A stretch of DNA of 61,089 nucleotides from Thermoproteota archaeon (GCA_027491415.1 JAOZFH010000013.1:1-61089); one strand, 5' to 3'; counted from the first letter of the stretch, positions 34,464 to 43,040 are shown. Notes: a model not told the origin generated them from the letters alone. A program made the numbers and translations.

Positions 34464-34946
34464 TCAGACCTCCTGGCCGAGGTACATCCTCAGGACCCCC
34501 TCCAGGTCCCCCCGGAGGTTCGAGTCGCTGGCCCTCGACAGGACCCTCGACAGAGCCTCTCCAAGAACCCTTTCGTCTGGGTGTCTCGCTACGGCCTCCT
34601 CCACGGCGGCGCGGAGTTCGGAGGGAGTCTTGCACGTGGCCAAGGCTTCCTCGACCTCGTCGGCCAACGTGACCCACTCCCCCAGCCGGGGGTCCACCAC
34701 GAGGAGGTACAGCCCCGCGCCCACGAGGGCCGACCCCGCGGCCCCGACGAGGAGGTAGGCCGTCCCGAGACCCAACACTATCCAAGACAAGAGCGTGAGG
34801 AAAACCCCGACGGCGACCAAGGCGGCCCCCATGAAGCGATACCGCCTCGCAGTCTCCCGGATTTCCTCCAACCTCTTAAGGAGGATCCGCTTGCGCTCCG
34901 CCTGGAGGAGCGCGGCCTCCTGCCCCTTAGACGATATCAATATCAC
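34464..34946 (-). CDS. Membrane partner of the giant surface protein
   Basis: 160 residues: an N-terminal amphipathic helix (AALLQAERKRILLKRLEEIRETARRY), two adjoining membrane helices (about 38-82) and a C-terminal helical domain (DEVEEALATCKTPSELRAAVEEAVARHPDERVL). Its stop lies 3 bp before the giant gene start and its last codons contain that gene's ribosome-binding site, so it should be made together with it. It may anchor or signal for the giant protein's cytoplasmic tail. TTTTATTAAG near 34977-34986 is its TATA box. No known family. Confidence 0.65.
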   Translation of the reverse strand: MILISSKGQEAALLQAERKRILLKRLEEIRETARRYRFMGAALVAVGVFLTLLSWIVLGLGTAYLLVGAAGSALVGAGLYLLVVDPRLGEWVTLADEVEEALATCKTPSELRAAVEEAVARHPDERVLGEALSRVLSRASDSNLRGDLEGVLRMYLGQEV

Positions 34947-35197
34947 CCCAGAGCCGGGTTCGACGACTCTACCTCCTACTTAATAAAACTGATCCACCTC
35001 AGCGCTGATCCGTTAACTCCGCTGACTCAATTGGGGGCTGCCGAGACGGGCCTTCACGTGGCGGGGGATTCTCCTGCAGGTTGCGATTCGCTCTCCGGCC
35101 CACCGAGCCTCCACCCGCTCCGTGAGGTAGGCCGCGGCGAGTGCGGCGGGGGGCTATCCTTATCTCCCCGCAGGGTCTCGAGAGTCGGGTGAGCGGG

Positions 35198-36154
35198 ATG
35201 GGCAGCAGGAGGGGAATCGCGGTCTTTCTCGCAGTTCTGATCCTCGGCGTGACCATCAGCTACGCCCTCCCCAGGTTCATTCCCAGGTTTTCCCTGACCA
35301 AGAGAGTCGCCCTCCTCGAGCTGTCCGGCGTGATCTCATACGGCGACTCAGCCTCGCTCCTAGGGGGAGGGAGAATCACCCCAGATGGCGTCAGGGAGAT
35401 GGTCGACATCGTGAGGGGTGACCCCTCGTTCGCGGCCGTCGTCCTGGTGATAAACAGCCCCGGCGGCAGCGCCGCGGCCTCAGAGGAGATCTACGGGATC
35501 CTCAGTGGGCTCTCCAGAGACCTTCCGGTCGTGGCCTACATAGGGGAGTACGGGGCCTCCGGGGGGTACTACGTGGCCCTGGCCGCGGACGAGATAGTGG
35601 CCTCCCCCGCCGCCCTGACCGGGTCCGTGGGGGCCGTCTCGATACTGCTCAACTACGCCGGCCTGGCGGAGAAGCTCGGCGTCAAGGGGGAGACATTCAA
35701 GAGCGGGGAGCTCAAGGACGTGGGGAACCCCTGGAGGGAGATGACCGCCGAGGAGCGGGCGCTGATGCAGTCCCTCATCGACTCCTCGGCCGAGCTCTTC
35801 AGGCAGAGGGTCTGGGAGATCAGGGGGAGCAAAATCAGAGACTGGGAGGGGGTGATCACGGCCAGGCCGTACACCGGAACCCAGGCGCTCGAGGTCGGCC
35901 TGGTGGACAGGGTCGGAACGCTCGACGACGCCGTCAATCTAGCGAGGCAGATGGCGGGCCTGCCGAAGGACGCCCCGGCCGAGGTGGTTAGGCCGCCGGC
36001 TCCTGGGTTACTCGACCTCCTGCTGGGCGGGACACCCTCGGGGGTGAGGAGGGTGAAACTCAGCTACGAGCTGCTCTGGATGTGGCCGCTGCCTTCCGGG
36101 CTGGAGGAGCTGGCCGTTGGCCCGTCGCGCCTGGCGGCCCCCGTGGGCGGGTAG
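35198..36154 (+). CDS. sppA: Signal peptide peptidase SppA (S49)
   Basis: 318 residues with an N-terminal membrane helix (6-24). The crotonase-fold core includes VVLVINSPGGSAAASEEIY, GEYGASGGYYVALAADEIVA with the nucleophile Ser in GASGG, GSVGAVSILLNY, and KGETFKSGELKDVGNPWREM with the general-base Lys. This is the short archaeal form of SppA, which cleaves released signal peptides in the membrane. ATG 35198 is preferred; GTG 35189 lies closer to the expected leaderless position after CTATCCTTATC at 35153-35163. The C-terminal 60 residues (after APAEVVRPP) are an unassigned extension. Confidence 0.92.
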   Translation: MGSRRGIAVFLAVLILGVTISYALPRFIPRFSLTKRVALLELSGVISYGDSASLLGGGRITPDGVREMVDIVRGDPSFAAVVLVINSPGGSAAASEEIYGILSGLSRDLPVVAYIGEYGASGGYYVALAADEIVASPAALTGSVGAVSILLNYAGLAEKLGVKGETFKSGELKDVGNPWREMTAEERALMQSLIDSSAELFRQRVWEIRGSKIRDWEGVITARPYTGTQALEVGLVDRVGTLDDAVNLARQMAGLPKDAPAEVVRPPAPGLLDLLLGGTPSGVRRVKLSYELLWMWPLPSGLEELAVGPSRLAAPVGG

Positions 36155-36194
36155 CGGGGGCAGAGTTTAATTCTCCCCTCCCGCCCACCGGCGC

Positions 36195-36812
36195 GTGCGG
36201 CTTGACGACCTGCCGAGGGAGTTCGTGGAGGCCCTTTTCTGGGCCAGACGTCGCCTCGTGGAGGGGGCGGCGCGGGGGAGGTTCGACCCCGCCGAGCTTC
36301 TCAGGCTCGCCCCCCGGATGGCGCCCATGGTCGCGACCCACGGGCCGGCCGGTCTGAACGTCGCGCCCTTCATGGTCGGGTTCGCCGTCAGGGAGGAGCT
36401 GCTGGACGAGACCATTTCTGAGCTGAGGAGTTTCCTCGAGGCGGGAGGTGAGACCTCAGACGCGGCCAGAATCCTGCTCAGGCTCGTCTACGACCCCGAG
36501 AGGGTGGATCCCCTCACGCTGGTGACCCACCTCATGTCCAAGGGGAGGACGTGGGAGAACGTGAGGGCGACCGGAGAGGCCTCGCTGGGCTTCCTGATCC
36601 CGCCTGACGAGGGGGCCTACGAGGTGAAGGCGTCGGCGGAGATCCACGAGTCGGGTCCGTGGTACGAGTACACGAACCTGCTGCACGACGTCATGCACGC
36701 AAGGCCGGGCGAGGAGAGGACCCACCCGTGGTGCCCCGCCCTCGTCTTCAGGGTGAGGGAGATCTACGACAAGGGGTACAGGGCCCTCGGCAGGAGGATC
36801 TTTCCGCTCTAG
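36195..36812 (+). CDS. Conserved-looking protein of unknown function
   Basis: 205 residues, mixed helix and strand, no membrane segment. The last third contains a dense run of His, Trp and Tyr residues (EIHESGPWYEYTNLLHDVMHARPGEERTHP is the region; key residues are the His at each end and the WYEY block), which could bind metal. GTG 36195 lies 26 nt after TTTAATTC at 36166-36173, so the transcript is leaderless. I do not recognise the family. Confidence 0.6.
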   Translation: MRLDDLPREFVEALFWARRRLVEGAARGRFDPAELLRLAPRMAPMVATHGPAGLNVAPFMVGFAVREELLDETISELRSFLEAGGETSDAARILLRLVYDPERVDPLTLVTHLMSKGRTWENVRATGEASLGFLIPPDEGAYEVKASAEIHESGPWYEYTNLLHDVMHARPGEERTHPWCPALVFRVREIYDKGYRALGRRIFPL

Positions 36813-36833
36813 GGCGAGGTGGTCGAGGCCAGG

Positions 36834-37319
36834 TCATATCTCCAGCTCAGGCTCGCGCTCAGGCCCCGGCCGCCTCTCGGCCCGCCTCCCCAGGAACCCG
36901 CCAGCCACGCCGACGACGGACAGGGTGAGCCCCAGCGCCGACGCCGAGGCCAGCAGCAGCACCCTCAGGATGGGGGGGACCCGCCTGAGCCCCACGTACG
37001 CCTCCGTGAAGTTCCCCCTCACCTCCAGCTCGTGGAGCCCGGCCGGGACCTCCACGGTGATCCGGCTCCCGGAGCCGGCGGGCCTGCCGTCCAGGTAGAC
37101 CTGCACCTCGCCGTCAGCCTCGACCCAGGCCATCAGGCCCCGCGGGGACTCCAGCGTCAGGCCCGCCGCCCCTCCCTCCGGGTAGATCCTCTCCCCGCCC
37201 CCGTAGTGAGGCACCATCTGGGGGTAGAGGAACACGTAGTAGATGACCCCCAGCCCTCCCAGCACGAACAGCGCGCCGCCCAGGACCGCCAGGGCGGCCC
37301 TCGCTGACCTGGATGCCAT
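36834..37319 (-). CDS. Two-helix membrane protein with external beta domain
   Basis: 161 residues. Helices at about 8-30 and 117-142 flank an external segment with strand patterns (VEADGEVQVYLDGRPAGSG; EVPAGLHELEVRGNFTEAYVGLR) like a small PEGA or Ig-like domain, and a charged cytoplasmic tail ends the protein. ATG 37319 lies 26 nt after CTTATTTTC on the minus strand. Function unknown. Confidence 0.6.
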   Translation of the reverse strand: MASRSARAALAVLGGALFVLGGLGVIYYVFLYPQMVPHYGGGERIYPEGGAAGLTLESPRGLMAWVEADGEVQVYLDGRPAGSGSRITVEVPAGLHELEVRGNFTEAYVGLRRVPPILRVLLLASASALGLTLSVVGVAGGFLGRRAERRPGPEREPELEI

Positions 37320-37340
37320 CCCGGGGGGCGGGCGCCGGCC

Positions 37341-37388
37341 GAAAATAAGTGAGCCCCACCCGGCCGGATCGCAGTCGGCCCTTTATTG
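37341..37388. promoter_or_regulatory. Back-to-back promoters of the membrane protein and AOR genes
   Basis: CTTATTTTC (minus strand, 37341-37349) is 26 nt before ATG 37319. CTTTATTG (plus strand, 37381-37388) is 27-28 nt before ATG 37412. Both predict leaderless transcripts. Confidence 0.6.
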
Positions 37389-37411
37389 AAGACCCCGAGC
37401 GGAGCCGGGGG

Positions 37412-39193
37412 ATGGCCCTGACTCTCCCGGGGTACGGAGAGATCGTCACGGTGAACCTCTCGACCCGAGAGGTCTCCGTGAGTCCCACTCCAGAGTCCCT
37501 GGCCCTCAGGTACGTTGGTGGAAAGGGGATCGGGCTCAGGATGCTGTACGACATGACGTCGCCGTCGACCGACCCCTTGGGACCGGAGAACCCCCTGATC
37601 CTGGCAATCGGTCCCCTGACGGGAACTGCTGTTCCATTCTCCGGAAAGGCGGCGTTCTCGTTCAAGTCTCCACAGACCGGCGTGCTGGGGGAGTCGATCG
37701 TCGGTGGGACGCTGGGGGCGGCGCTCAGGTGGGTGGGCGTGACCGCCTTGGTCGTCAAGGGAGCCTCACGGGACCCTGTCTACCTTCTCCTGACGCCCGA
37801 GGGGGTCGAAGTCAGGGGCGCCCGGAAGCTGTGGGGCCTCGGCATATACGAGACCACCGACCTCCTCAAGGAGGAGCACGGGAGGATCGCCAGCGTCGCC
37901 GCGATAGGGCCGGCGGGAGAGAGCCTGGTCAGCTTCGCCTGCGTGGGGAACGAGTACTGGAGGCAGGCTGGCAGAACTGGGGCGGGGGCGGTCATGGGCT
38001 CCAAGAAGCTGAAGGCCATAGTCGTGGCGCACGATGGCCCAGACTGGGACGCCCACGATCCCGACGGCGTACGCCAGCTCGCGGCCTCGATGATGCCAAG
38101 GGTGAGGGAGGGCCTGAAGTCCTACTTCGAGCGCGGGACCCCGGGCATAGTGGAGCTGGCCAACCGCATGGGCTTCTTTCCCAGCCTGTACTGGTCCCAG
38201 GGGTCCATCGAGGGGTGGGAGGGCCTCAGCTGGGACGCCCTCCGGGAGATATTCCTGGGCCCCAGGGGGTGCGCCGGGTGCCCGACGCCCTGCGGCAGGC
38301 TGGCCGAGGTCGACGGGGGCAGGCACGCCGGGGCGAGGGCGGAGGTGGAATACGAGACCCTCTTCGCGCTGGGCGGGCTCGTCGGCGTGACGGACGTCAG
38401 GGAGGTGACCTGGCTCAACAGCCTGGCCGACGACCTCGGCCTAGACACCATATCGCTGGGAAACGTGCTGGGGTTCGCTATCGAGGCCCATCGCAGGGGA
38501 AGGCTGGACCCGGGGTTCGGGCTGGATTACGGGGACTCTGAGGCCCTCGGCAGGCTCACGGAGATGATAGCCAGGAGGGAGGGCGTGGGAGACCTGCTGG
38601 CCGGTGGGGTCAGGAGGGCGGCCGAGTCCCTCGGGCTTCAGGATATGGCTGTCCACGTGAAGGGGCTGGAGCCCTCCGGCTATGACCCAAGGACCCTGAA
38701 GGGGATGATCGTCTCCTTCGGGGTCAGCTCCCGCGGCGCCTGCCACCTTCGCCTGATGGGCTACTACGCCGACATCAGAGGGTTCGGGGGAGGGCCAGAC
38801 GAGGTAACAGAGGAGAAAATGGCAGCAATAGCCGACCTGGAGGAGAGGGGAGTCATGATGGACTCTCTCCTGCTCTGCAAGTTCTCCAGGACTGTGATGC
38901 TCTGGGGGGAGATGGCCGAGTTCTACAGGCTGGTCACTGGTGTAGACGTGGGCGAGGATGGACTGAGAGAGGCCGCCAAGAGGATCATCGACCTCTCCAG
39001 GTGGTTCAATGTAAGAGAGGGCGTTAACAGGGGGCACGATAGGCTCCCCAGGAGGCTCGTGGACGAGCCGCTCGCCCTCGACGGGGCTGAGAGGAGGATA
39101 ACCGAAGAAGAGGTCGAGAAGTCGCTCGACCTGTACTACCGCCTGAGTGGGTGGGACGGGCAGGGAGTCCCCACAAGGCCGCCCGAAGACTAG
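37412..39193 (+). CDS. aor: Tungsten-containing aldehyde:ferredoxin oxidoreductase
   Basis: 593 residues, typical of the AOR family. It oxidises aldehydes to acids with ferredoxin, using a tungsten bis-pterin and one 4Fe-4S cluster. Signatures: GYGEIVTVNLSTREV at the start, LRYVGGKGIGLRMLYD, RTGAGAVMGSKKLKAI, cluster ligands CxxCxxxC in CAGCPTPC (about residue 287) and a fourth Cys in LLLCKF (about 489). The subfamily (AOR, FOR, GOR or WOR4/5) cannot be fixed by eye. It is monocistronic behind a leaderless promoter. The open frame from 37349 extends upstream of that promoter and was rejected. Confidence 0.95.
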   Translation: MALTLPGYGEIVTVNLSTREVSVSPTPESLALRYVGGKGIGLRMLYDMTSPSTDPLGPENPLILAIGPLTGTAVPFSGKAAFSFKSPQTGVLGESIVGGTLGAALRWVGVTALVVKGASRDPVYLLLTPEGVEVRGARKLWGLGIYETTDLLKEEHGRIASVAAIGPAGESLVSFACVGNEYWRQAGRTGAGAVMGSKKLKAIVVAHDGPDWDAHDPDGVRQLAASMMPRVREGLKSYFERGTPGIVELANRMGFFPSLYWSQGSIEGWEGLSWDALREIFLGPRGCAGCPTPCGRLAEVDGGRHAGARAEVEYETLFALGGLVGVTDVREVTWLNSLADDLGLDTISLGNVLGFAIEAHRRGRLDPGFGLDYGDSEALGRLTEMIARREGVGDLLAGGVRRAAESLGLQDMAVHVKGLEPSGYDPRTLKGMIVSFGVSSRGACHLRLMGYYADIRGFGGGPDEVTEEKMAAIADLEERGVMMDSLLLCKFSRTVMLWGEMAEFYRLVTGVDVGEDGLREAAKRIIDLSRWFNVREGVNRGHDRLPRRLVDEPLALDGAERRITEEEVEKSLDLYYRLSGWDGQGVPTRPPED

Positions 39194-39255
39194 CCGGTCT
39201 CCGGGACTTGGAATTTAAATCTCGACGCCGGCTCGATCAGGCCGGATGGGGCCCC

Positions 39256-39547
39256 GTGGTTAAACAAGAGCGTGAGAGGGTGTCTGGACTCGCCTTAGCG
39301 GTGGCGATGTTTATCGGGGCCGATGTGGGGCTCATCTTTGGCGAGCCGGACATCGGGAGAGCGGGAGGGGTCCGTCCTGCTGGCGGCCCTCTTCGGGACC
39401 ATCTTCATCGGGTGTAGCCTGAGCATGCCGCTAGAAGTCAGGGCCAGTGGGAGTGGGACCAAGAAGAACCCAGTGATGAGGACGAGCGCAGGGGGCCAGG
39501 TCGTAGAGCACCCGACCAGAGCCGTATCCGCCCGGAGAGGACCCTAG
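39256..39547 (+). pseudogene. Small two-helix membrane protein, apparent frameshift
   Basis: ATTTAAAT (39223-39230) is 29 nt before GTG 39256, which reads VKQERERVSGLALAVAMFIG, a first membrane helix, and stops at 39417 after 53 residues. One base out of frame, the sequence from about 39360 reads REGSVLLAALFGTIFIGCSL, a second membrane helix, and continues to 39547. The shift falls in the purine-rich stretch at 39357-39372. Either the short product is real or one base was gained. Confidence 0.45.
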
Positions 39548-39612
39548 AGGCGGAGTAGCGGACCGCAACCCTTATGGGCCAACAGGCCACGCGCAGGAGG
39601 GGAGGGCGCACC

Positions 39613-40329
39613 TTGGGCCGCCTCGTGCCCTGGAGGCTCGTGGCGGACTGGAGGTGCCTCGCCTGCGGGGCGTGCTGCACCCGCTTCAGGATCCCCCTGA
39701 GGCCTGACGAGGCCGTCTCTATAGCGAGGTCGATCGGGGAGTGGGCCGTGGAGGTCAGGGCTGGGAGGCCCTACCTGGCGAGGGTCGGGGGGAGGTGCGC
39801 CTTCCTCTCCGGAGACGGGAGGTGCCTCCTCCATCCACTCGGGCTTAAGCCCAGGGCGTGCAAGGTCTGGCCCTTCAGCGTGAGCAGGGAGCCAGTGCAC
39901 GGCCTACGGGACCTGGCGAGGTTCGAGCACCTGGGGCGCACCTGGTACGTCTACGCGGACCCCAGGTGCCCGGGGCTGAAGCTGGGAGAGCCAGGGGACA
40001 GGCTGAGAGGGGAGGTTATCCCAGAGGTCGTGGAGATCTGGGCCGGAGTCAGAACGAGGCAGGAGGCGAGCACCTCCGCGCTTCCGGCCGAAGTGGGGAC
40101 GACGGAGATCCCATCAGCCCCGTTGGTCGCCCGGGGTGTGGTCGACCTAATCAGCGGGTCGGGCTCGCACCTCGGTACATCCCTCGCTCGATCCTGGGGC
40201 GGCCGAGAAGCTCGTCGCTCGCTTCGGCCGCCATCGGGAGAGGGGGCCATGGACCTGTCGCCCACCCCGGTCACCCCACCCGGGGGCGCTGCTGGGAGGC
40301 AACGGATGAGATTCCCGCAGCGCCCCTGA
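39613..40329 (+). CDS. YkgJ-family cysteine-cluster protein
   Basis: 238 residues from TTG 39613, which follows GGAGGGG and fits a CTTATG element near 39571; ATG 39574 overlaps that element and is less likely. The YkgJ pattern is present: CLACGACC (CxxCxxCC), GRCAFLSGDGRCLLHPLG and KPRACKVWPF, followed by CPG. The family is thought to bind zinc or an iron-sulfur cluster and appears in flagellin methylation and other contexts. The C-terminal 90 residues (after EVVEIWAGV) are low-complexity and unlike the family, perhaps read-through into non-coding sequence. Confidence 0.82.
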   Translation: MGRLVPWRLVADWRCLACGACCTRFRIPLRPDEAVSIARSIGEWAVEVRAGRPYLARVGGRCAFLSGDGRCLLHPLGLKPRACKVWPFSVSREPVHGLRDLARFEHLGRTWYVYADPRCPGLKLGEPGDRLRGEVIPEVVEIWAGVRTRQEASTSALPAEVGTTEIPSAPLVARGVVDLISGSGSHLGTSLARSWGGREARRSLRPPSGEGAMDLSPTPVTPPGGAAGRQRMRFPQRP

Positions 40330-40608
40330 AGATCGCTTTAGTTCATCCGCTGCACTTAGGCGGGAGGGACTCAGGGGAGTCGCCCTCTCTAGGCTCAAGA
40401 AGGCTAAGAGGTTTGCTGAAGTGGCTGTGGAGAAATCTGGAAGGGGGATACAGGGATACTACGAGATGCGCTCAAGGCGCGCGATCGCCGCGGTCCCAGA
40501 GTAGCTCTCAGGGTGCTCTCAGGGTGCTCCGGGCTCAGCGGGAGGGGGGTTGGCAGGGTCCCCGGGGGATGGAAGCTCGGAGAGCCTGAGTAGTGAGCCT
40601 TACTCCTC
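40330..40608. other. Interval with short decayed coding remnant
   Basis: 279 bp. The plus strand from about 40345 to 40503 reads GLRGVALSRLKKAKRFAEVA, VEKSGRGIQGYYEMRSRRA and ends with TAG, helical and coding-like, but has no usable start codon. CTTTAGTT at 40335-40342 could be its old TATA box. It may be the end of a HEPN or PaREP1-like protein; I cannot be sure. Confidence 0.25.
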
Positions 40609-41196
40609 TCAGGGTGTCACCACCTCCCCCAACTCCACTAGCACCGCCCCCGCCTTGAGCATATCCTCCAGGGCCCGCTCGCTGTTCCCCGGCTCGACAT
40701 CCACCCCCTTTACCGCGTCGGTCAGGACGAAGACCTCGAAGCCCAGCCGGAGCCCGTCCAGCACGGTGGCCCTCACGCAGTAGTCGGTGGCAACCCCGCC
40801 CACGAACAGCCTCCTCACCCCGAGGGCCCTCAGCCCCTCAGCCATGTCGGTGCCTTCGAAGCCGGAGTACGCCTCCCTGTCCGGCTCGGTCGCCTTGGAA
40901 ACGATGATGGTCCCCTCCGGGAGCCTGAGGTCGGGGTGGAACTCCGCGCCCTCCGTGCCCCTAACGCAGTGAGGCGGCCAAGGTCCCCTGGGCCTGAAGC
41001 TGATGTGGTTCGGCGGGTGCCAGTCCCTCGTCGCCACCACGGGCCTCCCCAGCCTGTCGAACAGCTCGATGTAGGAGTTGAGCACCGGAACGACCTCGTC
41101 CCCGCTCGGCACGGGGAGCGCGCCGCCGGGCATGAAGTCCCTCTGCACGTCCACTATGACGAGCGCGGACCTCCTCGTGATGGCCACCTTGGCCAT
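40609..41196 (-). CDS. pncA: Nicotinamidase / isochorismatase-family hydrolase
   Basis: 195 residues. It converts nicotinamide to nicotinate in NAD salvage. Active-site features: VDVQRDF (catalytic Asp), TRDWHPPNHISF and PPHCV (metal-binding Asp and His residues), IVSKATEPD (catalytic Lys) and GVATDYCVRATVLDG (nucleophile Cys with the preceding cis-peptide). ATG 41196 lies about 30 nt after TTATTACTT on the minus strand; the longer frame to 41274 begins upstream of that box. Confidence 0.95.
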   Translation of the reverse strand: MAKVAITRRSALVIVDVQRDFMPGGALPVPSGDEVVPVLNSYIELFDRLGRPVVATRDWHPPNHISFRPRGPWPPHCVRGTEGAEFHPDLRLPEGTIIVSKATEPDREAYSGFEGTDMAEGLRALGVRRLFVGGVATDYCVRATVLDGLRLGFEVFVLTDAVKGVDVEPGNSERALEDMLKAGAVLVELGEVVTP

Positions 41197-41324
41197 TCTC
41201 GATCCCGCGCCCAAGGCGGTTCGACAAGTAATAACGGGTACAGCCGCGGTCTCGGCCGCTGATCGTCCACCCAAGCTCGCGCGCTTTAAGGCCTTCCGGG
41301 TGGGTACTAACTCAGGTGGGTTGA

Positions 41325-41801
41325 GTGGAGCGAGAGGAGTTCCTGAGGTTCGTCGGGAGGCAGAAGGCCCTGGAGAGGGAGATCGTCTCCCAGGCGAACG
41401 AGTCCGTCGAGCGGGTGAAGAACCCCCTGGTGAAGGAACTCATAAGGGGAATAGCCCTCGACTCGATGAAGCACGAGAACATCCTCTCGGCCATCGAGGC
41501 CAGGATGGCGGGCTCAACGCCCTTCCTCACGGAGGAGGAGCGCGACGCCATCAGGGGGGCCATTGAGAGGCACATCGAGATGGAGAGGGAGGCCATAGAG
41601 AGGTACTCCGAGGTTCTCAAGGGGCTGGAGGACGAGAGGCTCAGGTTCCTTATCGAGTACATCCTCGAGGACGAGCGCCGCCACCACGCCCTCCTTCTGA
41701 GGATCCAGAAGCTGGTGGTGGAGCCGGAGACCCTCACGGATCAGGACCTGGCCTACATAATGTGGTTCGACGCCCTCTTCCACGGAACGCCGGGCGGCTG
41801 A
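41325..41801 (+). CDS. Ferritin-like / rubrerythrin-type four-helix protein
   Basis: 158 residues, four long helices. Potential di-iron ligands are EREIVSQANES, DSMKHENIL, EMEREAIERY and EDERRHHALL, matching the E...ExxH spacing of rubrerythrin-like helices. It lacks the rubredoxin domain of true rubrerythrin. The expected role is iron-dependent redox or peroxide handling. GTG 41325 is preceded by GGTGGGTTGA; CTTTAAGG at 41284-41291 may be the TATA box. Confidence 0.75.
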   Translation: MEREEFLRFVGRQKALEREIVSQANESVERVKNPLVKELIRGIALDSMKHENILSAIEARMAGSTPFLTEEERDAIRGAIERHIEMEREAIERYSEVLKGLEDERLRFLIEYILEDERRHHALLLRIQKLVVEPETLTDQDLAYIMWFDALFHGTPGG

Positions 41802-42128
41802 GCCTATAGCGCCGGGTGGAGGTCGTCCACAGCTCCGAGCGGTTCATAACGGGCCTCAAGCGCCCCTTGAGCATCCGGCTTGGGCGAAGGGGCTCAACCT
41901 CCGCCGCCACCACACCTCGGCGGCAGAGCAGGGGGAGGGTGCCCCTGATAAGCGGTCTTGGAGGGTGCGAGGCGCAGGGCGGTTTGCGGCCGGTATGCTT
42001 CATGGGACGGGGCCCGAGCGGATGTTGGCACCCTGTCAGCCCCGAACCCCCCTCCGCCGCCGGCCGATCAGTCGGAAGCCGTGCGGCCTTTAATTCTTCA
42101 GACCCGCGAGATCGATCTCGAGTTGGCC
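41802..42128. other. Non-coding interval with promoter
   Basis: 327 bp. The only clear element is CTTTAATT (42088-42095), the TATA box of the acylphosphatase-domain gene. An open frame from 41816 crosses the interval but has no recognisable signature. Confidence 0.35.
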
Positions 42129-42680
42129 GTGAGGAGGAGGCTCCTGATAAGGGGCTCCAGAGTGCAAGACATAGGATATCGAATGTTCCTGCTCAACCTG
42201 GCGACCGAGCGCGGGTTGACCGGCTTTCGGGCCAGGAACGTGGACGGAAACGCCGTAGAGGTCATCTACGAGGGAGAAGAGGAGGCGGTGCTCGGCTTCG
42301 AGGACGACGTTCGGAGACTCGCCCCCGAGGGAGCCGAGGTCGAGGGTCTCGAGTTCTGGGACTACGACGGCCCCGTCCCAGACATTGAGAGGTTCAGGTC
42401 CCACTTCGCCACCCTGCAGCTGGGCAAGATCATAGAGGTGGGGCTGGCGATGATACGCCGTCAGGACGAGACCATAGCCGAGATAAGGGCCTTCCGGGAG
42501 GAGAGCTCCTCCAACCAGCGCGCGATGCTGGAGAAGCAGGACCTGATGCTCAGGAAGCAGGACGAGACCATAGCCGAGATAAGGGCCCTGAGGGACGCAG
42601 TAACCGAACTCCTGGACGAGAGGCTCAGAAAGCTCGAGGAGGACGTGAGGGAGATAAAGGCAAGGCTAGGCCTGATCTGA
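42129..42680 (+). CDS. Acylphosphatase-domain / coiled-coil fusion protein
   Basis: 183 residues. Residues 1-85 resemble acylphosphatase: RRLLIRGSRVQDIGYRMFLLN, with the catalytic Arg in GYR, and ARNVDGNAVEVIYEGEEEAV, with the candidate catalytic Asn. The usual RGxVQGVGFR has SRVQDIGYR, so activity is uncertain. Residues 100-183 form a coiled coil containing two copies of QDETIAEIRA (about 28 residues apart). Acylphosphatases are normally about 90-residue single domains, so the extension is unusual. GTG 42129 or TTG 42123 both fit the TATA box at 42088. Confidence 0.7.
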   Translation: MRRRLLIRGSRVQDIGYRMFLLNLATERGLTGFRARNVDGNAVEVIYEGEEEAVLGFEDDVRRLAPEGAEVEGLEFWDYDGPVPDIERFRSHFATLQLGKIIEVGLAMIRRQDETIAEIRAFREESSSNQRAMLEKQDLMLRKQDETIAEIRALRDAVTELLDERLRKLEEDVREIKARLGLI

Positions 42681-42895
42681 GGCAGATCGCTGGCCGCAAT
42701 GTCCGCCGGCGGCCTTGTCGCGCATTTCCACGCGGAACTCAAAGTCTCCCGCAGCAGAGTCGTATCCCACTGCGTACAGGCGAGACCCAGATGCGCACGC
42801 CGAGAAGGCGCTGTTCGGGCCCGGTCCCATGTCCTCCCTGACGATCCAGTTGATCCCCGGCTGAACAAACCTGGCGACGGCTGGCCCGGGGTCAT
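42680..42895 (-). pseudogene. Beta-propeller-like protein fragment
   Basis: On the minus strand, 42890 to 42680 reads FVQPGINWIVREDMGPGPNS, AFSACASGSRLYAVGYDSAA and GDFEFRVEMRD in one open frame with no start. The W...G...AF.C..G..LYAVGYD...FRVE pattern is one blade of archaeal kelch-like or delta-propeller repeats. The rest of the gene is absent, so this is a relic. Confidence 0.4.
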
Positions 42896-43040
42896 AGGTG
42901 GGGAGAAGTTAGGAGTAGTGAGATTAGGGCCAATGAGATCGAGGCCTTCTGAGTCACCCTGATCGGTACGATCGGGCGCTCCCTCCGTGACAGATTTATC
43001 GTCGAATCCCTCGACCTCTTAGAGATGCCCGCGGGTGGGC

